A program made the translations under genes and the position numbers. From the NCBI GenBank assembly GCA_029785085.1, contig JAFMAI010000003.1:1-50569 (forward strand): 50,569 nt of DNA, given 5' to 3'. A model generated the notes under the pieces. It was not told the DNA's origin and did no database searches. It worked only from the letters and a program-made list of their open reading frames with translations. This DNA is from Nitrososphaerota archaeon. GTDB taxonomy: Archaea > Thermoproteota > Nitrososphaeria > Nitrososphaerales > Gagatemarchaeaceae. This document shows, one piece after another, positions 23,415 through 32,479 of this stretch. The stretch's first letter is position 1; every line of letters begins with the position of its first letter.

Positions 23415-24101
23415 TTGAGCACTCGGACTACCCTAATCGGAGGCCTTACCGTTGCGGTGCTTGCGGTAGCCCTCGTCATCTCCGGCTTTGGCGCGGCGCT
23501 TGCAGTCGGCGGAGTCGGGTCAAAGGTCGTGTCCACCACGACGGTGACTCCGACCACCAACTCCACCGCTGCTTCCCCCTATGTGGTGACCTTGGTCATC
23601 ACGACGAACAGCGTGTTCAACTCCACCGTCAAAGACCAACCCGCCTTCTTCGTTCTCGGCCCAAACGGCCTGGAGTCCACGGCGAAGATCTCGCTCCCTG
23701 CGAATCGCCTGATCAAGCTGGTGATCGTCTGCTATGACGACGGCAACGCGTCCCTCGTGCTCCCCAACGACAACGTCGTGTCCGGGACCACAGGCAACAG
23801 TATCTACGTGACCTCCAACGACAACGTCAACGCCAGCCAGGGCCCGTCCGGAATAGTGCTGAAGGGCGGAGCGAACCTCACTTCGGTCCCGCTCTCTGAA
23901 ATCGCCCACACCTTCACCGTGCCAGCGCTCAACCTCAACATCCCTGTGCCGCTCAGTTCGACGGTGGTCGCCTACTTCAAGGTGGGCCAGGCCGGGTCCT
24001 ACTTCTGGTTCTGCGAGACCCGCTGCGGCTTCGGCCCCGACGGCACGCTGGGGGCGATGTCATCCTCCGGTTGGATGACCGGCTCGCTGGTGGCGAGCTG
24101 A
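23415..24101 (+). CDS. Membrane-anchored cupredoxin with CuA-like Cys-x3-Cys motif (paralogue 2)
   Basis: A 228-residue protein with an N-terminal membrane segment (about residues 5-32), a Thr/Ser-rich linker and a C-terminal cupredoxin domain. Candidate copper ligands: His in AHTFTV, two cysteines in FCETRCGFGP and Met in LGAM or GWM. The histidine of the canonical CuA loop is absent, as in paralogue 1 at 10961. The frame extends to ATG 23379, but box A overlaps that start; TTG 23415, 29 bases after the box A centre, is preferred. It heads the operon of the Rieske protein and cytochrome b, so it is the likely electron acceptor of that complex. Confidence 0.82.
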   Translation: MSTRTTLIGGLTVAVLAVALVISGFGAALAVGGVGSKVVSTTTVTPTTNSTAASPYVVTLVITTNSVFNSTVKDQPAFFVLGPNGLESTAKISLPANRLIKLVIVCYDDGNASLVLPNDNVVSGTTGNSIYVTSNDNVNASQGPSGIVLKGGANLTSVPLSEIAHTFTVPALNLNIPVPLSSTVVAYFKVGQAGSYFWFCETRCGFGPDGTLGAMSSSGWMTGSLVAS

Positions 24102-24143
24102 AATACCGGCGACGCATGCTCTGGGAGCGGTGACCTGGAACCA

Positions 24144-24788
24144 GTGAGCGCTGAACAGCCTGGGGACTCAACCGGAGGAGAGGCTGACAAGTCGAGGCGG
24201 GAGTTCCTGAAGATAGCTGCCGCCATCTCCGGCGCCCTCGCCGTGGGGGGGATAGCTTCGGTGATGAAGTCCGTTGTGATTCCTGCGGTCCCCACTACGT
24301 CTGGACCGCAGACAAGCTTCCCTCGTGTCAAGATCTCGAGCGTGTCGGAGCTCTCCACTGGGGTCGTTGTGATATTCAACTATCCGCTCGGCAACGAGCC
24401 GAACATCCTAGTGAAGCTCGGCCAGAAGGCCGAGGGCGGCGTAGGGCCCGACGGCGACATCGTTGCGTTCAGCCAGATCTGCCAACACCTTGGGTGCATA
24501 TGGGGGTTCGTCGCCGCGGGCAAGTCCCCCACTGTGAACCCATCCTTCGTCGCCCCTGCCCCCGTAGGATACTGCCCATGCCACGGGAGCGTCTACGACC
24601 TGCTCGAGGCTGGCAAGGTGATCGGAGGGCCTGCTCCGAGGCCCGCGCCACAGGTCCAGCTACAGGCCGACTCGTCCGGAGACATCTATGCGGTGGGCAT
24701 GGGGCCGCCCACGATATTCGGCCATGACACAGGGTCCACCGATGTGGCGGACGACCTCCAGGGCGGAACCCTGGTCAGCTCGACATAG
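24144..24788 (+). CDS. Rieske iron-sulfur protein with Tat signal
   Basis: A 214-residue protein starting with GTG. SRREFLK (about residues 18-24) before a hydrophobic stretch is a twin-arginine signal/anchor. The two cluster-binding boxes are CQHLGC and CPCHGS, each giving one Cys and one His ligand for the 2Fe-2S centre plus the disulfide cysteines; all are present. The insert between the boxes (about 25 residues) is longer than in mitochondrial proteins. It takes one electron from quinol at the outer side of the membrane and passes it on, here most likely to the cupredoxin encoded upstream. It is followed by cytochrome b with a 13-base gap. Confidence 0.93.
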   Translation: MSAEQPGDSTGGEADKSRREFLKIAAAISGALAVGGIASVMKSVVIPAVPTTSGPQTSFPRVKISSVSELSTGVVVIFNYPLGNEPNILVKLGQKAEGGVGPDGDIVAFSQICQHLGCIWGFVAAGKSPTVNPSFVAPAPVGYCPCHGSVYDLLEAGKVIGGPAPRPAPQVQLQADSSGDIYAVGMGPPTIFGHDTGSTDVADDLQGGTLVSST

Positions 24789-24801
24789 AGGTGTGGATCA
24801 G

Positions 24802-26277
24802 GTGGCAGAAAAGTCCGGTCTAATTCAGCGGATGGCTGGCTGGTTCGACTCGAGGTTCGGCCTGAGCTACCCCCTCCTCCGGCCGGTCCCGCGCTACGCA
24901 CTGAGCCCGTTCTACTGGCTGGGCGCCCTGGCGGTGGTAGCCTTCGTCATCCAGGGTGTGACAGGGGCAATCATGATGCTCTACTATGTCCCCAGCCCGA
25001 CCCAGGCGTACTCGTCCACCCAGTACGTCTTCCAGAGCGTCTACAACGGCAGGTTCCTTGAGACCATCCACCTCTACACGGCCTACGCCATGATCATGCT
25101 CGCGTTCATGCACATGATGAGGGGGTACTTCGTGTCTGTCCACAAGAAGCCCAGGGAAGCCATGTGGATCATAGGGATGCTGATGGGCTTCGTGACCCTG
25201 GGGTTCGGATTCACAGGATACCTGCTCCCCTGGACGGTCGTCTCCAAGTCAGCCACCGACGTCGGGATAGGGATGGTCACCGCCCTCCCCCAGCCTATCT
25301 CATCTCTCCTGACATTCCTGATAGTCGGCAACGGAGGGAACTCGGCGGAGCTCCTGAGGTTCTTCGACCTGCACGTCATGCTCCTCCCAGCGGCGCTGTT
25401 GATACTCCTGGTGGCGAAGATGTACATGCTCGAAGCCCACGGAGTGGCCGACCCCACGAGCGGGTCCCCCGCCGAGCCCAAGCCGAAGCTCTCCCCCATC
25501 TTCCCGGACGTCACCATGTACCTCTTCGAGCTGTCACTGCTCTTCGGGGCCGGGATGCTGCTGATATCCGCCCTGTTCCCGCTCAACCTCCCGCCCCAGT
25601 ATACCCCCGCGGCCGCTTCGCAGTTCATCCCCCAGCCCGACTGGTACTTCCTCTGGGTCTACCAGGTCCTCAAGATCAAGATATTCGAGGGCTCCACTGG
25701 CCTTGCCATGGCGCTCACCGTGGTGTCAGCGATCTTTGTCCTCCTGATCATACTCCCGTTCATCGACCGGGGCAAGAACAGGGAGATCTCCAAGAGGCCG
25801 GTCTACACCACCCTGGGAGTCATATTCGTGACGGAGGTAGTGGTCCTCTCTTACTGGGGCCTGGTGACGCCGGGAATGATCATCCCCGTAGAACAGGCCG
25901 CGCTGGTGGTAGGCGGTACAGCCCTGCTGATGGCGGTGGGCTCGGCCTTGGTCTACAGGCTGATGTATTCCAGGGCCAAGGGGAGGCTTGCGCTGGCGCC
26001 AGCGAAGAGCATACCTTCCTCGGAGCTGAGGAACGGGCTCGCGTTCACTGGGCTGGTCGCCCTGGGCGCTTTCTCGGTCGGGACGCTGGTGAACGGCTCC
26101 GCAGGGCTCCTGATGGGCGGCCTTTCTGTCGCCGGCCTGGAAGTGGTGAGCGTCTCCGCCGTGCTCCTCGGCCTCGACCTGCTAGGGAGCGTCTTCCTCA
26201 TCTACAGGCTTGACCTCAGGACTGGGAACATCAAGCGGAGGGTCAGGGTCCTCGAAGCGGGATGGAGGGGCAATTGA
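24802..26277 (+). CDS. Cytochrome b (b6/subunit IV fused), with Lys at the fourth haem-ligand position
   Basis: A 491-residue membrane protein, N-terminal cytochrome b domain joined to a subunit IV-like domain (PDWYF, the variant of the PEWY quinol-site motif) and extra C-terminal helices. Haem ligands: His90 (ETIHLY), His104 (FMHMM) and His191 (DLHVML). The partner of His191, expected in AHLY-type sequence 15 residues on, is Lys206 (VAKMYM; codon 25417-25419). GTG 24802 is chosen because GAGGTG lies about 8 bases upstream; GTG 24793 is an alternative. It oxidises quinol together with the Rieske protein. Confidence 0.92.
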   Translation: MAEKSGLIQRMAGWFDSRFGLSYPLLRPVPRYALSPFYWLGALAVVAFVIQGVTGAIMMLYYVPSPTQAYSSTQYVFQSVYNGRFLETIHLYTAYAMIMLAFMHMMRGYFVSVHKKPREAMWIIGMLMGFVTLGFGFTGYLLPWTVVSKSATDVGIGMVTALPQPISSLLTFLIVGNGGNSAELLRFFDLHVMLLPAALLILLVAKMYMLEAHGVADPTSGSPAEPKPKLSPIFPDVTMYLFELSLLFGAGMLLISALFPLNLPPQYTPAAASQFIPQPDWYFLWVYQVLKIKIFEGSTGLAMALTVVSAIFVLLIILPFIDRGKNREISKRPVYTTLGVIFVTEVVVLSYWGLVTPGMIIPVEQAALVVGGTALLMAVGSALVYRLMYSRAKGRLALAPAKSIPSSELRNGLAFTGLVALGAFSVGTLVNGSAGLLMGGLSVAGLEVVSVSAVLLGLDLLGSVFLIYRLDLRTGNIKRRVRVLEAGWRGN

Positions 26278-26546
26278 GGATCGCAGCGACCTTGCTGGCT
26301 ATCCAGGTGGTCTTCCTCGTCGCCCTGCAGGGGACCTCCATCGTGGTCATCTGGCTGCTCAACCCTCTCACGCAGTCCGCGACCGACACCTTCGCGCTCT
26401 ACCTCAGCGTCGACCTGCTCGCCTTCGTCATGATGTCTTACCTGTACAGATCTAGGCGCTCCGGTGGGGAGCCTAGCTCCGCCTGGCTCGCCGTCGGCTA
26501 CCTCGTCCTGGTCGTGCTGCTGGTGTCCAACCTAGCGCTCTCCTAG
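26262..26546 (+). CDS. Small membrane protein at the end of the Rieske/cytochrome b operon
   Basis: A 94-residue protein with about three hydrophobic segments (residues about 5-33, 42-60 and 72-93) and a short basic loop (RSRRSGG). It overlaps the cytochrome b gene by 16 bases, so it is cotranscribed and probably a small subunit or assembly factor of the complex. I recognise no family. Its TAG stop is interlocked with the TAG stop of the convergent peptide-transporter ATPase gene in one CTAG. Confidence 0.75.
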   Translation: MEGQLRIAATLLAIQVVFLVALQGTSIVVIWLLNPLTQSATDTFALYLSVDLLAFVMMSYLYRSRRSGGEPSSAWLAVGYLVLVVLLVSNLALS

Positions 26547-27556
26547 CGCACGGGCGCCGGGGTGCTCTTCTCTTCCTTGTGATATAGGAAGCAGGCCACC
26601 TCCCTCCCTCCGGCCGATGCAAGCGCGGGGGCCTTCTCCCTGCAGAGCCCGAAGGCGTACTTGCACCTGTTGCTGTACCTGCACCCCTTGGGTAGGTCGG
26701 TGAAGCTCGGCGGGTCCCCCGAAATCTTCACGTCGGCTACCTTCTTAGAAATGTCCATGGTCGGGACGCAGCTGAGCAGGTCCTTGGTGTACGGGTGCAT
26801 CGGATCCCCGATCACGTCCTTCGAGGCCCCGCGCTCTACCATCTCCCCGGCGTACATCACGGCGACGCGGTCTGAGACATACTGGGCGACCGCCATGTTG
26901 TGGGTGATGAAGAGATAGGAAGCGCCTGACTTGGACTGGAGGTCCAGGAGGAGGTTCAGGATCTGAGCCTGGATGGAGACGTCCAGGTTCGAGGTCGGCT
27001 CGTCTAGGACCACGAACTGCGGATCCCCGACTATGGCCCTGGCGATCCCGATCCTTTGCCTCTGCCCACCCGAGAACTCGTGGACGTACCTCGACTTTGC
27101 CGAGGGGTCGAGGCCGACAAGAGCCATGGCACGAGCGGTCCTCTCCTCGATATCGGCCCGGTCCTTCATCCCAGACCCGTAAAGGGGCTCCGACACTATG
27201 TCCTTCACATGGAGGCGGGGGTCGAGGCTGGAATATGGATCTTGGAAGACGATCTGCATCTTCCTCCGGAGCCTGCGGAGCTCCGAACCCTTCAGTTCGC
27301 CTATGTCCTGACCGGAGAACACCACCCGCCCTGCGCTCGGCTTCACCAGCCTCAGCAGCGCGAACCCCAGGGTCGACTTGCCGCTCCCCGACTCCCCTAT
27401 GACAGTCATGACCTCTCCCTTCTTGACGGAGAGGCTCACGCCGTCCACAGGCTTCACCTCCCTGTGGACGCTCCCGAGGAACCCGGTCCTGACCTTGTAG
27501 GTGACGCTGAGCGCTTCCGCGCTCATCACGTCGTCAGTAGAGATGGCACGCGACAA
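26543..27556 (-). CDS. dppF: Oligopeptide/dipeptide ABC importer ATPase (DppF/OppF type)
   Basis: A 337-residue ABC ATPase of the peptide/nickel class: Walker A GESGSGKST, signature FSGGQRQRIGIARA, Walker B FVVLDEPTSNLDVS, and the C-terminal oligopeptide-transporter extension with cysteines (KGCRYSNRCKYAFGLC, then ACFLY), which can hold an iron-sulfur cluster in related proteins. The last gene of the dppABCDF operon. The long version overlaps dppD by 23 bases; ATG 27526 is an alternative start, 8 bases after the dppD stop. It drives import together with DppD. Confidence 0.92.
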   Translation of the reverse strand: MSRAISTDDVMSAEALSVTYKVRTGFLGSVHREVKPVDGVSLSVKKGEVMTVIGESGSGKSTLGFALLRLVKPSAGRVVFSGQDIGELKGSELRRLRRKMQIVFQDPYSSLDPRLHVKDIVSEPLYGSGMKDRADIEERTARAMALVGLDPSAKSRYVHEFSGGQRQRIGIARAIVGDPQFVVLDEPTSNLDVSIQAQILNLLLDLQSKSGASYLFITHNMAVAQYVSDRVAVMYAGEMVERGASKDVIGDPMHPYTKDLLSCVPTMDISKKVADVKISGDPPSFTDLPKGCRYSNRCKYAFGLCREKAPALASAGGREVACFLYHKEEKSTPAPVR

Positions 27557-28568
27557 AGTGGTCTTTCTCCATCTCTTTCAGAGCCGTCTCTTCAACCCTG
27601 CACCTATCCATGGCGAACTTGCAACGCGGGTTGAACTTGCACCCCGACGGGAGCTTCATGATGTCCGGCGGGGACCCCGGTATCTGCTCTATCCGCTTCT
27701 CCCCCTTGAATCCGCCTGGGATAGAGCCGATGAGCCCCCTCGTGTACGGGTGGAGAGGGTTATGCAGCACCGCCTCGGTGGGGCCGAGCTCCACCACCTC
27801 CCCAGCGTACATCACAGCCACCCTCTGAGCCACCTGCCCGACCACCAAGATGTCGTGGGAGACGAATATGATAGACGTCCCCTCGTCCCTGCTGAGCTTC
27901 AGCAGCAGCGAGAGGACCTGGGCCTGGGTGGTGACGTCCAAGGCGGTGGTGGGCTCGTCCGCGACCAGGAGCCGGGGGCGCAGGAGGAACGACATGGCTA
28001 TCATCACCCGCTGCCTTTCTCCTCCTGAGAGCTCGTGCGGATACTTCGCCGCCGTCCGCTCGGGGTCGCTTATCCTCACCTGGCGCAGCGCCTCCACCGC
28101 CTCCTTCGACGGGGGTGCCCGTCTCTCTGGGCCCATGGAGAACCTCGGGTCCGGGCCCCGGGGGACGGAGACGCTGTCCGAGCGGAACATCTCGAGCTTG
28201 TGGTGCTCCCTCCTGGAGACCACCGCTTCGGAGAGCTGGTCCGAGACCCGCATCACCGGGTTGAGGCTGGTCATCGGCTCCTGGAATATCATGGTCATCC
28301 CCGCCCCCCTGTAGAGGTGGGCGTCCTTGCTGGGCAGCCCCACTATGTCCTTCCCCAAGACGTCGACCTTTCCCCTCGCCCGCGCGTTGGCCGGAAGGAG
28401 CTTGATGATGGCCAGGGCGAGGCTGCTCTTCCCCGAGCCGCTCTCCCCCACCACACCGATTACCTCGCCGGCACCGACCGAGAGGTTGACCCCGCGGACC
28501 GCGCTTGCCCAAGCCGACTTGGTCCGGTAGTCTACCCACAGGTCAGAGACGGCCAGCGTCTCTGTCAT
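27534..28568 (-). CDS. dppD: Oligopeptide/dipeptide ABC importer ATPase (DppD/OppD type)
   Basis: A 344-residue ABC ATPase: Walker A GESGSGKSS, signature LSGGERQRVMIAM, Walker B LLVADEPTTALDVT and the peptide-transporter C-terminal domain with a cysteine pair (SGCKFNPRCKFAMDRC). An insert of about 40 residues between the Q-loop (FQEPMTSLNP) and signature (HHKLEMFRSD...) is longer than usual. The start overlaps the end of dppC by 4 bases (coupled translation). Confidence 0.92.
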   Translation of the reverse strand: MTETLAVSDLWVDYRTKSAWASAVRGVNLSVGAGEVIGVVGESGSGKSSLALAIIKLLPANARARGKVDVLGKDIVGLPSKDAHLYRGAGMTMIFQEPMTSLNPVMRVSDQLSEAVVSRREHHKLEMFRSDSVSVPRGPDPRFSMGPERRAPPSKEAVEALRQVRISDPERTAAKYPHELSGGERQRVMIAMSFLLRPRLLVADEPTTALDVTTQAQVLSLLLKLSRDEGTSIIFVSHDILVVGQVAQRVAVMYAGEVVELGPTEAVLHNPLHPYTRGLIGSIPGGFKGEKRIEQIPGSPPDIMKLPSGCKFNPRCKFAMDRCRVEETALKEMEKDHFVACHLY

Positions 28569-29449
28569 CTCTGTCCCCTCAGCCTGGGGTCGAACACGTC
28601 CCGCAGCCCCTCACCTGCCAGGGCGAACCCCAACGCGAGCATCATGAGAGTGAGCCCGGGGAAGAAGGACCACCACCAGTTCCCAGGCAGCGCGCTCAGG
28701 CCGTCGTAGACCATCCTTCCAAGCTCCGGGGTCGGAGGTGACGCCCCAAGCCCGAAGAACGCGAACACCGAGTAAAGGAGGAGCACCGTCCCCATGTCAA
28801 GTGTGGCGTAGACTACCATCACCGAAGCCAGGTGGGGGATCACATGCGTCCTTATGATCCTCAGCTTCCCGAGCCCGGAAGCCTCGGCGGCGCGCACGAA
28901 GGGCATCTGTTTGATCATCAACACCTGCGCCCGCGCGAGCCTGGTGTAGAACGGCCATCCCACGATTATCAGGGCCATCTCGCTGTAGAAGACCCGGAGG
29001 CCTTCGGCACTCGCACCCAGGATCGCGGCTATCGTGAGCGCGAGCACTATTGAGGGGAACGCGAAGAAGAGGTCCGCGACCCTAAGCACCAGCTCCTCTA
29101 TCCATCCCCCGTAGTAGCCCGCGAAGGTACCGAGGAGGAGCCCGATCCCCACGCTCGCCCCGACCACCTCGAAGGGTATGGCTATGTCGATCGGGAGGGC
29201 GGCGACGACCCTGGCGAAGATGTCCCTCCCCTCTCTGTCGGTGCCGAAGAGGTGGGCCAGGGAAGGGGAAGCGTTAGCGCTGCCGAAGTTGAGGGTGTCA
29301 GGAGAGTAGCGTGCGACGAGGTGGTAAGCAGGGGGCCAGGTCGCAAGGGCGGTGAGCACCAGGAAAGCGACCAGTATCGCCACGCCTGCCACGGTAGCCC
29401 AGTTTCCGAACACGATGCTCAGCGTTACCGACGACTCGCTCCTGCTCAA
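28565..29449 (-). CDS. dppC: Peptide ABC importer permease (DppC type)
   Basis: A 294-residue permease with an N-terminal helix, a periplasm-like loop ending in HLFGTDREGRDIFAR (the DppC signature GTD..GRD...R), then five more helices. The EAA loop (EASGLGKLRIIRTHVIPH) contacts the ATPases. It pairs with DppB to form the channel. Four-base overlaps with dppB and dppD show a compact operon. Confidence 0.92.
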   Translation of the reverse strand: MSRSESSVTLSIVFGNWATVAGVAILVAFLVLTALATWPPAYHLVARYSPDTLNFGSANASPSLAHLFGTDREGRDIFARVVAALPIDIAIPFEVVGASVGIGLLLGTFAGYYGGWIEELVLRVADLFFAFPSIVLALTIAAILGASAEGLRVFYSEMALIIVGWPFYTRLARAQVLMIKQMPFVRAAEASGLGKLRIIRTHVIPHLASVMVVYATLDMGTVLLLYSVFAFFGLGASPPTPELGRMVYDGLSALPGNWWWSFFPGLTLMMLALGFALAGEGLRDVFDPRLRGQR

Positions 29450-30513
29450 TATCCCACCCTGGTCCTCGGGTCGAGGAAGCCGTAGCCGATGTCGACAACC
29501 AAGTTGCTGAGTATGATGACCACGGTGATGAGGATGAGGCTCCCAATCAGCGAAGGCGTGTCGAAGGTGATGAGGCTCTGGGCCACGTAGTAGCCCAGCC
29601 CGTAGTAGCTGAAGACCGTCTCGACCACCAGGCTCCCGGCCACCAGCCCGGCGAACACCACCCCCATCAGTGTGAACGCCGGGAGGAGCGAGTTCCTCAG
29701 GGCGTGCTTGAAGATCACGGCGTTCTCCCTGAGCCCCTTCGCTCTGGCCGTCCTGATGTAGTCCTGGTCGAGGACCTCGAGCATGGAGACCTTGACCAGC
29801 CTGACTATCCCGCCGAAGCCGAAGAGGACCAGGGTCACGACGGGGAGGACCGCGTGGGCCACCGCCGATGAGAAGGCCGCCCAGTCACCGACGAGAAGGG
29901 CGTTGAGGATGGGCATGTTGTCCACAAGCCAAAAGCCGGTGACCTTCCCCGCAAGAGGGTTGTAGAACTGGAACGGAGGGACGGTGGCGCCAAGTATGGG
30001 GTTGATGGGCTGCGAGGACGGGAAGGTGTGCGTCCCGTAGGCGAAGACCAGAAGCAGCCCCAGGGCGACGAGGAATGGTGGAGCGCTCCTGACCGTGGTG
30101 TACGTCACCTTGATCAGGCTGTCCGCTGCGCCGTTGGGTCGCATGGCTGAAACGACCCCTAGGACAGTCTCGAGGCCTATCTTGATGACGAACGCTATGA
30201 GCGTCAGCTCCAGCGTGACCGGGAGGTACTCCTCGATGAGCGACAGGACCGGCTGCTGGTAGAGTGGAGAGGTCCCCCAATTCCCCGTGAAGACGTTCAT
30301 GATGTAGTAGTAGAACTGGACATACCAGGGGCTGTAGAGATGATAGGTCTGGGCCACAAGCTGGACCTGTGCCTGAGTAGACTCAGGCCCAGCCCAGATC
30401 ACAGCGGGGTTCGGCGCGGCGATGTTGGTCAGGTAGAAAATAATCAGCAGCTCTCCGATGATGACGAAGAACCCGAAGAGAACCCTACGGGCTACGTAGG
30501 TGGCCAGCCCCAA
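29446..30513 (-). CDS. dppB: Peptide ABC importer permease (DppB type)
   Basis: A 355-residue permease of about six helices. It has the DppB N-terminus (YVARRVLFGFFVIIGELLIIFYL) and an EAA loop with DQDYIRTARAKGLRENAVIFKHALRNSLLP. The 2nd segment has a long outward loop. It is separated from the binding-protein gene by 9 bases. Together with DppC it lets peptides through the membrane. Confidence 0.92.
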   Translation of the reverse strand: MGLATYVARRVLFGFFVIIGELLIIFYLTNIAAPNPAVIWAGPESTQAQVQLVAQTYHLYSPWYVQFYYYIMNVFTGNWGTSPLYQQPVLSLIEEYLPVTLELTLIAFVIKIGLETVLGVVSAMRPNGAADSLIKVTYTTVRSAPPFLVALGLLLVFAYGTHTFPSSQPINPILGATVPPFQFYNPLAGKVTGFWLVDNMPILNALLVGDWAAFSSAVAHAVLPVVTLVLFGFGGIVRLVKVSMLEVLDQDYIRTARAKGLRENAVIFKHALRNSLLPAFTLMGVVFAGLVAGSLVVETVFSYYGLGYYVAQSLITFDTPSLIGSLILITVVIILSNLVVDIGYGFLDPRTRVGY

Positions 30514-30522
30514 CGTTACTGC

Positions 30523-32463
30523 CTAGGTTAGGGTAGCGTAGAAGGTCCCGAGCAGCGCCGCGTTCCAGGCGAACCCCTGAAGGCTCGATGAAGCGACGGT
30601 ATAGGCGGTGAAGTCATCCAGCCATACGTATTGCGCCTGCTGCTTGTATATGCTGGTCATGTTGTTGTAGTACTGCTGAAGCAGCACTGGGTTCGAAGTG
30701 TGTATCGCCTCGTTGATGAGCTGGACTACCTGGGTGTTGTTGAAGTACGCAGGGTCGCCGTGGTGGCACCTCGCGGGGCAGTTCCCGAGATACGCCGATG
30801 GGTCAGACGGCCCTACGAACACGACCGAGTTGCCGGAAATCTGGAAGGCAGGGTAGTTCGAGGAGGTCGCTGGGTTCAGTTCGTCCTCGATGATCGTCGC
30901 GAAGGCCTCAGGCGAGGGCGTGACAGTCACCCCTATCTTTGCGAGCTGCGACTGGATGATGTTCGCTTCTTCCTGGTCGGCGCTGCTGCCGGAGATGTAG
31001 ATCAGGTTGAGGACAGGAAGCGTTTTGCCTCCGCTGTTTATCACGGTGCCGTTTGGCAGGTTAAGCTTGAACCCCGCCTGCGACAGAAGGTGGATGGCCA
31101 TGTTCGCGTTGTAGGGGTAGCCGGGGAAGGTGGAGTTGTAGTATGCCATGGCCGGGTCCAGGGGCCCCACATAGGACTGGCTGTATCCTGCGTACACGCT
31201 GTGCTGGATCTGGGACGCATTGACTCCGTACTCCAAGGCCAACCTGACGCCGGTGATGTTGTAGGGATACTGGTACGCGTCGATCGCCAAGAAGTCAATC
31301 GTCGGGGTCGGTCCCCAGTTGTGAACCGTGATCCCTGTGTAGTTGCTCACTTCGTGCAGGTCCGGAATCTCCACTTGGGAGATCTGGGCCACGCCCTGCT
31401 GTATGTCGCTCACACGGATCGCCTCGTTCGACTGGTAGTCGATGACCACCGTCTGAATCGACGGAGGAGTCAGCCACACGCTGCGCTGGGAAGCCGACAG
31501 CTTTGCCGCCCAGTAGTTTGGGTTTGCCTTCAGCACGACGTTCGACCCTCCGAGAGGGGTCGTCAGGGTGTAGGGCCCTGAGCCCAAGGCGTTCTTGGTC
31601 GTGTACGAATTCGCGGTGTCTATCTGTACCCCTCCATGGGAGGTTACGAAGGCCGGGTCGACTGCGTCGCCGAGTCCGCCGGAGATCACCTGGAGGAAGT
31701 CGGCGTATGGGAAGTCGAGGTTGATCTTCACCTGGTCCGTCCCTGACACAGAGACCGCCTGGTTGGAATACGACATTATGCTCTTGACCGTGGAGTTCGC
31801 GGCATCAAAGTGCGAGAGTATCGACGCCAAGTCGTTGGCGGCCTTCTGATACGCCTGCGTCTGGCCCGAGGGGAAGCTGTAGCCGGCGGAGGCGAGCGCC
31901 TGCTCAACGCCGAATGGGAGCCTGATGTTACCCTTTGTCGTCGCAGTCACGTTCCCGGTGAAGCCTGCCCCTCCGTTGACGGCCAGGACCTGGCTCACGT
32001 AGGAGGATATGCCTAGGTTGAGGACCATCGTCCTGTAGAACGAGTACCAGATAGTGCTGGCGTTAAGGGGAGTGCCGTTGCTGAACGTCTCGGCAGGATA
32101 GAGATTGAACGTATAGTTCAGCCCGTTGGACTCGGTCCAAGTCTGCGCGAGGACGCCCACGAAGCTGGAGCCGCTCCTGCCGTTGTAGAACACAAGTCCC
32201 TGGTACACGTTCTGCATTATCTCCCCTCCTGGGACATCATAGCTTGACGCGGGGTCGACGCTCACGGGAGCCGGGATCTCGTCCACTGTGATGGACCCCG
32301 GAGCCTGGACGGAAGCGCTACTTGTGGTGGTTGTGGCGCTAGAGTGACTCGGGGGAACTACCACGAAGAAATATGCTGCGCCTGCTACCACGAGGATTGC
32401 AACAACGATCACCGCAACAGCCGCTCGGGCAATGCCTGACTTTCGCTGGCGCAACCAATCCAT
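30523..32463 (-). CDS. dppA: Peptide-binding protein of ABC importer (solute-binding family 5)
   Basis: A 646-residue extracellular binding protein (DppA/OppA family), with VDEIPAPVSVDPASSYD and IMQNVYQGLVFYNG near the N-terminus, as in family 5. The start MDWLRQRKSGIARA before a 20-residue hydrophobic stretch resembles a class III (archaeal prepilin-like) signal with cleavage after SG, followed by a Ser/Thr-rich linker that is often glycosylated. It captures peptides and delivers them to DppBC. It is first in the operon. Its leaderless promoter with a TRP-box-like palindrome lies at 32480-32516. Confidence 0.92.
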   Translation of the reverse strand: MDWLRQRKSGIARAAVAVIVVAILVVAGAAYFFVVVPPSHSSATTTTSSASVQAPGSITVDEIPAPVSVDPASSYDVPGGEIMQNVYQGLVFYNGRSGSSFVGVLAQTWTESNGLNYTFNLYPAETFSNGTPLNASTIWYSFYRTMVLNLGISSYVSQVLAVNGGAGFTGNVTATTKGNIRLPFGVEQALASAGYSFPSGQTQAYQKAANDLASILSHFDAANSTVKSIMSYSNQAVSVSGTDQVKINLDFPYADFLQVISGGLGDAVDPAFVTSHGGVQIDTANSYTTKNALGSGPYTLTTPLGGSNVVLKANPNYWAAKLSASQRSVWLTPPSIQTVVIDYQSNEAIRVSDIQQGVAQISQVEIPDLHEVSNYTGITVHNWGPTPTIDFLAIDAYQYPYNITGVRLALEYGVNASQIQHSVYAGYSQSYVGPLDPAMAYYNSTFPGYPYNANMAIHLLSQAGFKLNLPNGTVINSGGKTLPVLNLIYISGSSADQEEANIIQSQLAKIGVTVTPSPEAFATIIEDELNPATSSNYPAFQISGNSVVFVGPSDPSAYLGNCPARCHHGDPAYFNNTQVVQLINEAIHTSNPVLLQQYYNNMTSIYKQQAQYVWLDDFTAYTVASSSLQGFAWNAALLGTFYATLT

Positions 32464-32479
32464 TAGTGTTGCTGATGTC

